From positions 1 to 44,179 of the forward strand of contig JBKEDF010000012.1 of NCBI GenBank assembly GCA_047975325.1: a stretch of 44,179 bases of DNA, given 5' to 3'. The stretch's first letter is position 1; each line of letters starts with the position of its first letter. Under the pieces are notes generated by a model. It had not been told where the DNA came from and made no database searches. It worked only from the letters and a program-made list of their open reading frames with translations. The position numbers and the translations under genes are program-made. This DNA is from JBKEDF01 sp047975325 (GTDB lineage: Bacteria > Pseudomonadota > Alphaproteobacteria > Rhodobacterales > Rhodobacteraceae). Positions 15,554 through 24,544 of the stretch are shown piece after piece.

Positions 15554-17140
15554 TCAGCTTTCAAGCAGGGCTGACGGATAGGGGCGGCCTTGCTGCAGGG
15601 ACAGGCCGTTTTTCACATGGCGCCGCAGCAGGTTCCGCACGGGATTTCGCCGTGGAACAAAACGGGCAAGAGCCCGGGTTTTCTGCGTTTCCAAATCTGC
15701 AATTTCGGGAAAAAGCGTGATCACTTCTTCCCGCGCGGCAGAATTGAGCGATTTCATCGCCTCCGGCCCGGGATGAAAGGATTCCGTTCGCAGCCCATTA
15801 GAAAAAACCACCTCATGCGCTTCCAGCAGGAGGTGAAAATAGTGGATTGGCCCGGAATGGGCGGCACGTTCCACCCCCGGATGCCCCAGCAGATGCCTGG
15901 CCGGAACAAAAACTTCCCTTTCGCCAAACATACGGCCCGCAATACGGGAGGAAATCAGGATACGATGCTGCGGTGAGACAAAAAGATCACGATCAGGCAA
16001 CCCCATGCCAAACGATCCCGCCCGGATCAGGATCGGGCCATGGCGCTCATGAAATGCGGTATCATATTGCCTGATCAGTCTTGAACCGATCCAGGCAATG
16101 GGTTGAAAGCCGTTATCGGCAGTCTGCACCAGGTCATCAGGGCGCAGCGCCTCAACGGGAAGGCAGCCACGTTTTGTCCGGATCGTGCTGCCCCGCAGGA
16201 AACAGATCGGCGCCTCTATCTCGGAAAAATTGACCGTGTAGCTGTTGGATCCATCCGAGAGGACAAAACTGCCACTATAGGAATTGCCATCCGCATCAAG
16301 GGTCTGGTTCAGGGTTCCGTCGACAATATAAAGACCATCATCCAGTTCGATCCGGTCATTATCGATCGGTCCACCTGCCCCGCCGATGATCTGGATCGTA
16401 CCGGAGCCACCATCGGAAAGGTCTATCGTGAATGTATCTGCCCCGTCACCACCTTCGGCAGTATCACCAAGTCCGACCAGGATCCCGTCATCCCCTGTCC
16501 CGCCAAAAAGGTGATCCGCGCCCGAACCGCCGTTAAGCGTATCATTGCCCGCCTCACCATGGAGCGTGTCATCGCCCATCCCGCCCAGGACCCGGTCATC
16601 ACCCACACCACCATGAAGGAGATCATGACCGCTATCGCCATGCATCGTATCCTGTCCGGCACCACCATGAATGACATCATCGTCCCAACCGCCACGGAGG
16701 CTGTCATCGCCATCCCCGCCATGGAGCGTGTCATTCCCGCCACCGCCGGTAACCAGATCATTCCCGGCCCCACCATCAACCAGATCATCGCCCTGATCGC
16801 CGTGAAGTTCATCATTCCCCACATTGCCGGAAAGTGTATCCTGATCATCACCGCCATAGATCGTATCATCGCCGACCCCACCGGATACCTGATCATTCCC
16901 TTCACCACCCGCGATATGGTCGCCGTCCCCACCCCCGTCAATCGTGTCGTTGCCGCCATCGCCTTCAAGGCTGTCACTGCCCTCCCCACCATGGATTTCA
17001 TCCGCGCCACCATTGCCGTGGATCGTATCATTGCCGCCCAGGCCATGGATCAGATCATCGCCGGCTCCGGCGTGGATACTGTCATCCCCGCCACTACCGG
17101 TGATCGTTTCATCCGAATCGCTACCTGAACCCGTACACAT
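15554..17140 (-). CDS. RTX calcium-binding repeat protein with C-terminal Hint domain
   Basis: A 528-residue protein. Residues about 10-235 are some 20 glycine/aspartate nonapeptides (GGxGNDTLxG type), which fold into a Ca2+-filled beta-roll outside the cell. After a linker, a Hint (Hedgehog/intein) domain begins at Cys313: CFLRGSTIRTKRGCLPVEALRPDDLV, then ISPQH-like VSPQHRILIS, and LLEAHEVVFSNGLRTESFHPG near residue 445. The Cys start and the two His blocks are the residues used for self-cleavage in the family. No Sec signal is present, as expected for type I secretion, but no T1SS genes are here. The start MCTGSGSDSDE has no strong ribosome site. Rhodobacterales often carry this architecture. 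Confidence 0.9.
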   Translation of the reverse strand: MCTGSGSDSDETITGSGGDDSIHAGAGDDLIHGLGGNDTIHGNGGADEIHGGEGSDSLEGDGGNDTIDGGGDGDHIAGGEGNDQVSGGVGDDTIYGGDDQDTLSGNVGNDELHGDQGDDLVDGGAGNDLVTGGGGNDTLHGGDGDDSLRGGWDDDVIHGGAGQDTMHGDSGHDLLHGGVGDDRVLGGMGDDTLHGEAGNDTLNGGSGADHLFGGTGDDGILVGLGDTAEGGDGADTFTIDLSDGGSGTIQIIGGAGGPIDNDRIELDDGLYIVDGTLNQTLDADGNSYSGSFVLSDGSNSYTVNFSEIEAPICFLRGSTIRTKRGCLPVEALRPDDLVQTADNGFQPIAWIGSRLIRQYDTAFHERHGPILIRAGSFGMGLPDRDLFVSPQHRILISSRIAGRMFGEREVFVPARHLLGHPGVERAAHSGPIHYFHLLLEAHEVVFSNGLRTESFHPGPEAMKSLNSAAREEVITLFPEIADLETQKTRALARFVPRRNPVRNLLRRHVKNGLSLQQGRPYPSALLES

Positions 17141-17233
17141 TGCGGCAGGCTAGGTGGTGAAGGGAAAAGAACCGGTTAGGATTTCCTGTTCAAATTTATG
17201 GAGTTTCACATGCACGCCGCGTCGGCATGGCAT

Positions 17234-18109
17234 TCATGTAAAAAGATCGTGCAGGGCAGTCCGCATTGCAGGGCTTTCACGATGCCCGCCTTCGGGTTCG
17301 ACCACCACCTGCAAACGATCCGACGATTTGGCATAGGCCCGGCGAAGGCGGTCCAATGCTGGGGTAAACGCAGCCGGTGGGGTCAGGGGATCCCTCAGTC
17401 CCACACCGACGATCTGCAAACGCGGCGCAATCAACGCGGCAACATCGCCCAGATCATGGGCCGGAAGAAGCCCCGGCACCGTCATATAAGAACCATGGAG
17501 ATCATGGGCGCCGGTGGCGATCAACGGGGCAATATCCGCAAAAGCACAGAAATGCGCGCAAGCCGCGATTTCAGGTCGCAAGGCAGCATGGAAATAGGCC
17601 AGTGTCGCCCCCATCGAAAGACCAATCACGGCGATACGCGCCGGGTCCACCTCCGGCCGCACCTTCAGCGCAGCACCGGCACGCGCAAGATCGTCAAGCA
17701 TCACCCCCAGAAGCGGCCGCCCCTGCCAGAGCGCGGCCTTGCTGAGGGCGGCTTCCGTTCCCTCCTCCTGCCGTTCGCCGAAACCGGGCATATCCGGACA
17801 AAGGACGACATGGCCCTGCGCCGCCAGCCAGAGCCCAAGCGGCGGGTCAAGCAGTGCCGGGCGACCCTCCGTGGCCTCTGCCTTGCCTATCCCATAGGCA
17901 TTGCCATGCGCATGGGCATAAAGCACCGCGGCTCCCCGTGGGACGTCCGGCATCAGAAGACGTGATGGAATGGCAATATTCCCGTCCCGTATCACGCCTT
18001 CCATGCAAGTGATCCTTCCAATCCGCCAGTCCCGCCCTGCCTCGAAAATTCCGGCACTTTCGTCGGAGCAGCCAGTCAGCGCCTTCAGCCTGTTTCGGGA
18101 AAGACCCAT
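17234..18109 (-). CDS. Alpha/beta-hydrolase (acetyl xylan esterase/dienelactone-hydrolase-like)
   Basis: A 291-residue serine hydrolase. The nucleophile elbow is IAVIGLSMGATLAYFHA (GLSMG), the oxyanion strand is AAVLYAHAHGNAYGIGK, and the acid/His end is DPLTPP and EPEGGHRESP. There is no signal peptide. GGAGA sits 11 bp before the ATG. It diverges from the FadR-type regulator that begins the catabolic operon, and the shared gap holds a candidate operator, so it may belong to the same regulon. Such an esterase could release the transported compound from an ester, which is speculation. Confidence 0.82.
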   Translation of the reverse strand: MGLSRNRLKALTGCSDESAGIFEAGRDWRIGRITCMEGVIRDGNIAIPSRLLMPDVPRGAAVLYAHAHGNAYGIGKAEATEGRPALLDPPLGLWLAAQGHVVLCPDMPGFGERQEEGTEAALSKAALWQGRPLLGVMLDDLARAGAALKVRPEVDPARIAVIGLSMGATLAYFHAALRPEIAACAHFCAFADIAPLIATGAHDLHGSYMTVPGLLPAHDLGDVAALIAPRLQIVGVGLRDPLTPPAAFTPALDRLRRAYAKSSDRLQVVVEPEGGHRESPAMRTALHDLFT

Positions 18110-18144
18110 CGCCCGATCTCCGGGATTGTCGAATCGTTCAGCTT

Positions 18145-18162
18145 TGGTACACTAGCACACCA
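18145..18162. promoter_or_regulatory. Candidate FadR/GntR operator, TGGT-N3-CTAG-N3-ACCA
   Basis: An interrupted palindrome in the 136-bp divergent gap: TGGT, CTAG and ACCA match at all twelve specified positions around a dyad centre. GntR/FadR-type regulators bind TGGT...ACCA sites, and a FadR-type gene starts 84 bp downstream. The palindrome is seen; the assignment is inferred. Confidence 0.5.
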
Positions 18163-18245
18163 GAGGAGGATGGGAGGTCCTCTTTCCATGACCCAACCGG
18201 TTCTGGCCCTTTCTCGACACGGTACAACCTGTTCGCAGGACCGTG

Positions 18246-19001
18246 ATGTTGTCGGTGCCGGGCGTGAAGAATAGCCATTATGACTGCTTCGACCGGGCAG
18301 AAATCAATCCGGTCCTTCCCATTGCCCCACAGGTCTATGATGTGCTGCGCAGCCGCATCGTGGACAATCGCCTGACCCCGGGTGCACCGCTCAGCGAGGC
18401 CACCCTTGCCGCCCGGCTGAATATCAGCCGGACCCCCCTGCGTGCCGCCTTGCAGCAACTTGCCAATGAGGGCCTGATCATAACCCGGCCTCAGGTCGGT
18501 TCCGTGGTGGCGAAACTCGATACCGCACAGCTGGAGGAAGCAATTTTTGTCCGTGCCGCACTGGAAGAGGCCGTGGTACGCCGCCTGACCGGGATCGGAC
18601 CACATAAGGACATGCTGGAAACATCTTTTGCCGCACAACAACGCGCGGCCGAAGCCGATGACTACGCCGCCTTTTTCCGCGAGGATGAATTGTTCCATGC
18701 CCGCCTCGCCACACTTGCCGGCGTTGCCAATACCTGGAAACTTGTTCATGCGGTAAAGGGCCATGTGGACCGTCAACGCTTCAGGCTCATGTCCCGGATC
18801 CCGTTTCGTGCGATGCGGGCTTTCCGGGACCATCAACAGATCGTCGGACATATCCTGGCCGGAAATGGCGATGATGCGGCACGGGCCATGCGCGCGCATG
18901 TCCATTCGGCACTTGAATTGCCACCGACCGGCCACAGCCTGTCGGCAGGCCATCCATCCGCCGCCCTTGAGGCGGCTCATCAGGGAGACAGACAAGAATG
19001 A
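18246..19001 (+). CDS. GntR-family regulator with FCD domain (operon head)
   Basis: A FadR-subfamily regulator of about 251 residues. The winged helix is VYDVLRSRIVDNRLTPGAPLSEATLAARLNISRTPLRAALQQLANEGL; the FCD domain includes EAIFVRAALEEAVVRRL and a metal/ligand helix FREDELFHARLATLAG. The ATG at 18246 has AGGA nearby; a GTG one codon earlier is equivalent. Its stop overlaps the start of the binding-protein gene (ATGA), so it is the first gene of the ABC/oxidoreductase operon and probably autoregulates through the upstream palindrome. The ligand is likely the imported compound or an acid derived from it. Confidence 0.9.
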   Translation: MLSVPGVKNSHYDCFDRAEINPVLPIAPQVYDVLRSRIVDNRLTPGAPLSEATLAARLNISRTPLRAALQQLANEGLIITRPQVGSVVAKLDTAQLEEAIFVRAALEEAVVRRLTGIGPHKDMLETSFAAQQRAAEADDYAAFFREDELFHARLATLAGVANTWKLVHAVKGHVDRQRFRLMSRIPFRAMRAFRDHQQIVGHILAGNGDDAARAMRAHVHSALELPPTGHSLSAGHPSAALEAAHQGDRQE

Positions 19002-20281
19002 CACGCAAATTCGTACCCATGCTCAGCTCCGGCGCCTTGGCACTGGCCTTGATGTCCGGGGCATCTCTGGCCCAGACCGAACTGGTGATGACATGGTATA
19101 ATGACGGCAATGAAGGGGAAACGATGCAGGCCCTGCTGGACAAGTTCCAGGCCGCCAACCCCGATATCAAGGTCAGCCTCAACACCGTGCCCTACAAGGC
19201 CATCCTGGAAAGTCTGCCCGTGCAGCTTGCCGCCGGAGAGGGCCCAGACATCGCCCGCGTGACCGATCTGGGCGGGCTGTCGGAATTTTATCTCGATCTG
19301 ACCCCGCATCTGGGCGATGCGGAATATTGGCGCAGCAATTTCGGCCCCTTCCTGAAATGGCTGGATCCGCAGGGTGATGCGATTTCGGGTTTCATGACCC
19401 AGCTTACCGTCACCGGGCCCTATGTGAACAAGACGCTTTTTGAACAGGCCGAGGTGGAAATGCCCGGTGAAGGCGCCACTTGGGAAGACTGGGCCGCAGC
19501 CTCCAAGGCAGTTGCGGAAAAGCTGGATATCCCGATCCCGATGGCCTGGGACCGCTCCGGCCACCGGGTGGCCGGACCCGCCATTTCCGAAGGCGCGAAG
19601 CTGTTCACCGCGGATGGCGGGCCTGCCCTGGTCGATGATGGAATGAAGAAGATGGCCACGATGCTTTATGACTGGCATCAGGACGGCACCATGGCGAAGG
19701 AACTCTGGGGGTCCGTATCGGGCAGCACATATCTGGGCGCGAATGAGGAATTCGCCAATGCGCAGGTGGTGATGTACATGTCCGGCTCCTGGCAGATCCC
19801 GCAATTTGCCGAAACCATCGGTGACGGTTTTGACTGGTGGGCGGTGCCCGCGCCCTGCGGCCCGGCCGCCTGCACGGGAATGCCCGGCGGCGCGGCCCTT
19901 GTCGCGATGAAGGAAACCCAGCATCCGGCAGAAGTGGCCAAACTGATGGAATTCCTGGCCCAGGAGGAAAACCTCGCCGAATTCTACGGACAGAACCTTT
20001 TCATACCGGGCCATCTTGGCCTGGCCACGGACGGAGTCGATTTCGCCACTGAAGATCCGCGCGCCAAGCACGCGCTGGAAACCTTTGCGGCGGCAGTGCC
20101 AACGATTTCACCCATTGCCTTTGATCTGCAGGGCTACAAGTACAACCGGGTAATGTTCAACGCGATGATCTCACGTCTGGGGGAGGCGATTGTTGGGGAA
20201 ATGACCCTCGATCAGGCCTTTGACCGCATGACCCAGGATGTTGAACAGCAAATCGCCGAACGGGAACGCGGCGAGAACTGA
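18998..20281 (+). CDS. CUT1 ABC transporter substrate-binding protein
   Basis: A 427-residue periplasmic binding protein (family 1). The signal peptide is residues 1-25, ending ALALMSGASLAQ before TELVMTWYND. The family body shows FQAANPDIKVSLNTVPYKAIL, LAAGEGPDIARVTDL and MSGSWQIPQFAETIGDGFDWW. CUT1 systems import di-/oligosaccharides, polyols, glycerol-phosphate or sugar derivatives; the ligand cannot be told here. It starts inside the stop of the GntR gene. A strong hairpin after its stop probably raises its transcript level over the permeases. Confidence 0.93.
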   Translation: MTRKFVPMLSSGALALALMSGASLAQTELVMTWYNDGNEGETMQALLDKFQAANPDIKVSLNTVPYKAILESLPVQLAAGEGPDIARVTDLGGLSEFYLDLTPHLGDAEYWRSNFGPFLKWLDPQGDAISGFMTQLTVTGPYVNKTLFEQAEVEMPGEGATWEDWAAASKAVAEKLDIPIPMAWDRSGHRVAGPAISEGAKLFTADGGPALVDDGMKKMATMLYDWHQDGTMAKELWGSVSGSTYLGANEEFANAQVVMYMSGSWQIPQFAETIGDGFDWWAVPAPCGPAACTGMPGGAALVAMKETQHPAEVAKLMEFLAQEENLAEFYGQNLFIPGHLGLATDGVDFATEDPRAKHALETFAAAVPTISPIAFDLQGYKYNRVMFNAMISRLGEAIVGEMTLDQAFDRMTQDVEQQIAERERGEN

Positions 20282-20292
20282 GCCACATCATC

Positions 20293-20322
20293 GCCCCGGC
20301 CTGTACCGTACTGGGCCGGGGC
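20293..20322 (+). promoter_or_regulatory. Intercistronic hairpin after the binding-protein gene
   Basis: A perfect 9-bp GC stem, GCCCCGGCC (20293-20301) with GGCCGGGGC (20314-20322), closes on a loop that itself can pair (GTAC/GTAC). There is no T-run. Such hairpins between binding-protein and permease genes usually stabilise the upstream mRNA or partly stop transcription. Confidence 0.65.
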
Positions 20323-20350
20323 AACAGGACGGGGAAACAAGGGACGAAAC

Positions 20351-21367
20351 ATGGCGGAAGGCCAATCAGCAACATTATCCGAAGGTCTGAAGGCGCTGGC
20401 CGCATGGCCCGCAACCATGCTTTTCCGCCTGCTCGATATTCCTTTCCGATGGGTGCAGAAACTATTGGGTATCCGATCAATGCCCTGGGTATTTCTGTTG
20501 CCCAACCTTGCCTTTTTTGGGATATTCGTCGTCATCCCGCTTTTCATCAACTTCGCCTATTCCTTTACCGGTGGCACCGAACTTTTCCTGCGGGATCGCG
20601 TCAATACCGGGACGGAACAATATGCGATCCTTTTTGATTGCGGCAATTACCTGGACCCGGCCAGTTGCCGGCAGGACAGGTTCTGGAAAGGGATCTACAA
20701 CACCACCTTTTTCGTCTTCTTCCAGGTTGCCTTTCTCGTTCTCTTTTCGCTGGTCACCGCATTGATCCTCAACCGCAAGATCCGGGCGCGAGGATTTTTC
20801 CGCGCTGTCTTCTTCTTTCCGGTGCTGTTGTCACCCGTCGTCGTTGCGCTGATCTGGAAATGGATCCTTTTGCGCGACGGGATCCTGAATGCCTTTCTGG
20901 TATCGATGGGGTTCGACAAGATCCTGTTCTTTGTCAGCCCCGAATGGGCCATGTTCTGGGCGGTTTTCGTTTCAATCTGGGCCCATATGGGTTTTTATAC
21001 GCTGATCCTGCTGGCCGGGCTGCAGGCAATCCCACCCGATCTTTATGAAGCCGCCGAAATGGACGGAACCCCCAGGGAACGTGTCTTCTGGCGTATCACC
21101 ATGCCGCTCTTGTGGCCCAATATGCTGGTCGTTGTGGTTCTGGCACTCGTCAAGGGCGTACAGATTTTTGATGAGGTTTATGTGCTGACGGGCGGTGGCC
21201 CGGGCACCGCAACGCAATTCATTGTGCAATATATCTACAACACCGGTTTTACCAACCAGATCAAGAATTTCGGTCTCGCCTCGGCAGCATCGGTCGTACT
21301 GGGGGTGGTGCTGTTCATTCTGACCATGCTGCAGCTGGCGGCCACGAGGAGGCGCGACGATGGATGA
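20351..21367 (+). CDS. CUT1 ABC transporter permease (MalF-like)
   Basis: A 338-residue inner-membrane permease with about six or seven helices. The binding-protein-dependent permease domain has the EAA loop YEAAEMDGTPRERVFWRITMPLL near residue 235, which docks on the ATPase. A periplasmic segment after the first long helix contains two cysteines (FDCGNYLDPASCRQD) that could form a disulfide. A long N-terminal cytoplasmic tail is normal for this group. Its end overlaps the next permease by 8 bp. Confidence 0.93.
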   Translation: MAEGQSATLSEGLKALAAWPATMLFRLLDIPFRWVQKLLGIRSMPWVFLLPNLAFFGIFVVIPLFINFAYSFTGGTELFLRDRVNTGTEQYAILFDCGNYLDPASCRQDRFWKGIYNTTFFVFFQVAFLVLFSLVTALILNRKIRARGFFRAVFFFPVLLSPVVVALIWKWILLRDGILNAFLVSMGFDKILFFVSPEWAMFWAVFVSIWAHMGFYTLILLAGLQAIPPDLYEAAEMDGTPRERVFWRITMPLLWPNMLVVVVLALVKGVQIFDEVYVLTGGGPGTATQFIVQYIYNTGFTNQIKNFGLASAASVVLGVVLFILTMLQLAATRRRDDG

Positions 21368-22433
21368 GACCACGAAAAACCGCCGCACGCTGAAATCACT
21401 ACTGACCGCACGGCGTGGGCGCGACCGGCTGCACTGGACGGATATATTTGCCTATCTCTATCTGGGTTTGGGCGTCCTGTTGATGTTCGGCCCGGTGGTC
21501 TGGCTGGTACTGAGTTCCTTCAAGACACCGGCGGGCCTTCTGGAATTTCCACCAACCTTCTTGCCGCTGGGGCAGATCTCGGTGGAGGTGGAAGGCCATG
21601 ACAAGCCCCTGCCCCTTTTCCGCGCAACATTGGAGGACGGGACGGAAAAGGAGCTTGCCCAGATCCGTCGTATCGGTGTTGTCAGCCAGATGGTTGATCC
21701 ACAGGATCCCGACCAGCAATACAGGATCGCCATCGGGGATCGCGAACCGGTGCGGGAATTTCGCATGGCCTGGGAAAACTATGCCGATCCGCTACGGAAA
21801 TTCGACTTCATGCGCTATCTGTGGAACTCGGTCATCGTGACCACCGTTGCAACGCTGGTGACTTTGCTGATCAATTCGATGGCGGCCTATGGCCTCTCGG
21901 TCTATGAATTCCGCGGTCGCAATGCGATCATGCTTTTTGTCATCGGCACACTGATGATCCCGATCACGGTCATTCTGGTGCCGGTCTATCTGGTGGTAAC
22001 CTCCCTTGGCATGGTCAATTCGCTCTGGGCGGTGATCCTGCCCGGCGCCGCGACACCGACAGGCGTATTCCTGCTGCGGCAATATATGCTGACCATGCCG
22101 AAGGACCTGATCGAAGCGGCACGGATGGATAAGGCGAGCGAATGGCAGATCTACTGGCGTGTGGTAATCCCCCTTGCCATGCCCGCGCTGGCGGTTCTTG
22201 CAATTTTTTCCATCATGTGGCGCTGGAACGATTTCCTCTGGCCCCTGATCGTGCTGAACCGTTCCGAGGTTTACACATTGCAACTGGGGCTCAACGCCTT
22301 TCAGGGGGAGTTGAACGTGCAATGGCATTATATCCTCGCGATGACAGTGGTGACGCTGATCCCGGTCGCGCTGGTCTTTGCCTTCCTGCAGCGTTTCATC
22401 ACGACCGGCATCGCCAGTTCAGGCATGAAATGA
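21360..22433 (+). CDS. CUT1 ABC transporter permease (MalG-like) with periplasmic insert
   Basis: A 357-residue permease, about 70 residues longer than typical MalG proteins. The extra length is a hydrophilic periplasmic segment (about residues 60-150) between the first and second helices, containing SVEVEGHDKPLPLFRATLEDG and QYRIAIGDREPVREFRMAW. The EAA loop is LIEAARMDKASEWQIYWRVVIPLA. The insert may contact the binding protein or the substrate. The stop overlaps the next gene (ATGA). Confidence 0.93.
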   Translation: MDETTKNRRTLKSLLTARRGRDRLHWTDIFAYLYLGLGVLLMFGPVVWLVLSSFKTPAGLLEFPPTFLPLGQISVEVEGHDKPLPLFRATLEDGTEKELAQIRRIGVVSQMVDPQDPDQQYRIAIGDREPVREFRMAWENYADPLRKFDFMRYLWNSVIVTTVATLVTLLINSMAAYGLSVYEFRGRNAIMLFVIGTLMIPITVILVPVYLVVTSLGMVNSLWAVILPGAATPTGVFLLRQYMLTMPKDLIEAARMDKASEWQIYWRVVIPLAMPALAVLAIFSIMWRWNDFLWPLIVLNRSEVYTLQLGLNAFQGELNVQWHYILAMTVVTLIPVALVFAFLQRFITTGIASSGMK

Positions 22434-23440
22434 CAAGGCCGCTGATATTTCTGGATCCGTTTCCCCGTAACGAAATGATGGTCTATGACGAGGAAACCGA
22501 GACCGCACTGGCCTCCATGGGCCGGGTCGTAACACATTTCGGCAGTCGTGCGCCCGATACGCTGGTCGAAGAGATCCTGCCCGAGGTGGAGGTGATCGTC
22601 GGACAGACCGCAATGCCAAAGGCACGGCTTGATCGCGCACCAAAACTGCGCGCCATCATCAATGTAAAGGCCAATTGGGAATCCAATATCGACTATCCGG
22701 CGGCCCATTCCCGTGGCATCGCCGTCCTTTCCGCCGCGCCCAGCATGGCTCCGGCAGTGGCAGAATTCTGCATCGGCCAGGCGATCACGCTCGCACGCGG
22801 GTTACACCGGGCCGATGCGCTTTTTCGTGCGGGGAAGGAAGTCTATGGGATCGGCGGCAACATGACAGCCTATTCGCTTTACGGGGCGGAGGTCGCACTT
22901 CTGGGTTATGGCAATCTGGGTCGTGCGCTGCTGCCGCTTCTACAACCTTTCGGGTGCAGGGTGATCGTACATGACCCCTGGCTTTCCGACGGATACCTGA
23001 GGGCGGAAGGAATGGAACCGGTCTGCCTGAATGAGGCACTGGCCCGTCCACAATTTCTGTTCCTGCTCGCAGGCGTAACCGCGCAGAACGAGGGTTTCCT
23101 GAACCGCGACATGCTGGAGACAATCCGCCCCGACGCCAGCGTGATCCTTGCCAGCAGGGCCGAGATCGTCGCATTTCCCGATTTCCTTGACCTTGCCGCA
23201 CGGGGCCGGTTTCGCGCCGCCGTCGATGTCTTTCCCGAAGAACCCGTGGCAAGGGACGCCCCGATCCGTCAGGTGCCGAACGTGCTTTACTCCGCCCATC
23301 TGGCCGGAGGTATCCACGCGTCCTACGCCCGGATCCGGGCGGCCATGCTGGATGATATTTCACAGATCCTCAAAGGACTGCCCCCCCTCAGGATGCAGCG
23401 GGCGGAACCCCGGCTCGCCGCCCTGATGCGCAGCCGCTAG
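22430..23440 (+). CDS. D-2-hydroxyacid dehydrogenase family protein
   Basis: A 336-residue NAD(P)-dependent dehydrogenase. The nucleotide-binding motif is VALLGYGNLGRALLP (GxGxxG, 159-164). The catalytic set of the family is present: Arg243 (ILASRAEIV), Glu270 or 271 (VDVFPEEP) and His290 (LYSAHLAGG). It is embedded between the permease and ATPase genes, which is unusual. It starts in the overlap ATGA with the MalG-like gene. It would reduce or oxidise a 2-keto or 2-hydroxy acid derived from the imported compound. It could equally be a phosphoglycerate- or glyoxylate/hydroxypyruvate-type reductase; the substrate is unknown. Confidence 0.88.
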   Translation: MTRPLIFLDPFPRNEMMVYDEETETALASMGRVVTHFGSRAPDTLVEEILPEVEVIVGQTAMPKARLDRAPKLRAIINVKANWESNIDYPAAHSRGIAVLSAAPSMAPAVAEFCIGQAITLARGLHRADALFRAGKEVYGIGGNMTAYSLYGAEVALLGYGNLGRALLPLLQPFGCRVIVHDPWLSDGYLRAEGMEPVCLNEALARPQFLFLLAGVTAQNEGFLNRDMLETIRPDASVILASRAEIVAFPDFLDLAARGRFRAAVDVFPEEPVARDAPIRQVPNVLYSAHLAGGIHASYARIRAAMLDDISQILKGLPPLRMQRAEPRLAALMRSR

Positions 23441-23452
23441 GAAAGGAGACCC

Positions 23453-24544
23453 ATGACCCAGATTGAATTGAAACAGGTTCGCAAATCCTATGGCAAGACG
23501 GATGTGATCCACGGGATCGACCTTTCCATCGGATCGGGCCAGTTTGTCGTTTTCGTCGGCCCCTCGGGCTGCGGAAAATCGACGCTGCTGCGGATCATCG
23601 CGGGGCTTGAGGATATCACCGGCGGCACGGTGGAAATCGACAGCACCGTGGTCAATACCATCCCCGCCTCGGAACGCGGGCTGGCAATGGTGTTTCAATC
23701 CTACGCGCTTTATCCGCATATGACGGTTTACAAGAACATGGCTTTCGGGCTGGAAAACGCCAAGCTCCCGAAGGAGGAGATCGACCGCCGCGTGCGCGAG
23801 GCGGGTGAGATGCTCCAGATCACCAATTACCTGGACAGGCGGCCCAAGGCCCTTTCCGGCGGGCAGCGGCAGCGCGTCGCGATCGGGCGGGCCATCGTGC
23901 GCGATCCGAAGGCCTTCCTGTTTGATGAACCATTGTCAAATCTCGATGCCGAATTGCGCGTGACCATGCGCAAGGAACTTGCCGCCCTTCATGCCAAAAT
24001 CGGTGGAACGATGATCTATGTCACCCATGACCAGACCGAGGCCATGACCCTGGCCGACAAGATCGTGGTGTTGCAAAAGGGCCGGGTGGAACAGGTCGGG
24101 GCACCCCTGGAACTCTATAACAAGCCGCAGAATGTCTTTGTCGCCGGCTTCATCGGATCACCGCGGATGAACCTGATTGAGGCAAAGGTGGAATCCGGGG
24201 GGGCGGGATGCGTACTTGTTTCCGGCGCAACGCGGATCGCGCTTCCGGCCCTATCAGGGATAAAACCGGGTGATCGCGTAACCTATGGCATCCGGCCCGA
24301 ACATCTCCGGCTTACTGAAAATCCGGAAGGCGCGGATATCACTGTTGCCGTAACCTTTTCGGAACAGCTTGGCGGGGAGACCTACCTTTATTGCGCCACC
24401 GAGGGCATCGAGCAGCTTACGCTGCATCAGCCGGGGCAGCTTCCGGTCAGGAAGGGCGAAACATTGCATTTGCGCCTGGATCGGACGCATATGCATCTGT
24501 TTGATGCCAATGGGCAGGTAATTTCCAACGGGGTAGCAGCATGA
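23453..24544 (+). CDS. ABC transporter ATP-binding protein (MalK/UgpC family)
   Basis: A 363-residue CUT1 ATPase. Walker A is GPSGCGKST (36-44), the Q-loop is FQSY (81-84), the signature is LSGGQRQRVAIGRA (134-147), Walker B is FLFDEPLSNLD (155-165) and the switch His is THDQ (His192). A C-terminal TOBE/OB regulatory part follows (IGSPRMNLIEAK, YGIRPEHLRL, GGETYLYC). It has GGAGA before the ATG and ends in an ATGA overlap with the next gene. It energises the importer encoded just upstream. Confidence 0.96.
   Translation: MTQIELKQVRKSYGKTDVIHGIDLSIGSGQFVVFVGPSGCGKSTLLRIIAGLEDITGGTVEIDSTVVNTIPASERGLAMVFQSYALYPHMTVYKNMAFGLENAKLPKEEIDRRVREAGEMLQITNYLDRRPKALSGGQRQRVAIGRAIVRDPKAFLFDEPLSNLDAELRVTMRKELAALHAKIGGTMIYVTHDQTEAMTLADKIVVLQKGRVEQVGAPLELYNKPQNVFVAGFIGSPRMNLIEAKVESGGAGCVLVSGATRIALPALSGIKPGDRVTYGIRPEHLRLTENPEGADITVAVTFSEQLGGETYLYCATEGIEQLTLHQPGQLPVRKGETLHLRLDRTHMHLFDANGQVISNGVAA

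Noticed and set aside
16103..17128. Long plus-strand open frame opposite the RTX gene
   Set aside because: It arises from the periodic Gly/Asp codons of the RTX repeats; its translation is low-complexity and it has no ribosome site or known domain.
15554..17140. RTX repeats as a DNA repeat or CRISPR-like array
   Set aside because: The repeats are degenerate at DNA level and in frame with a protein; there are no spacers of constant size between identical repeats.
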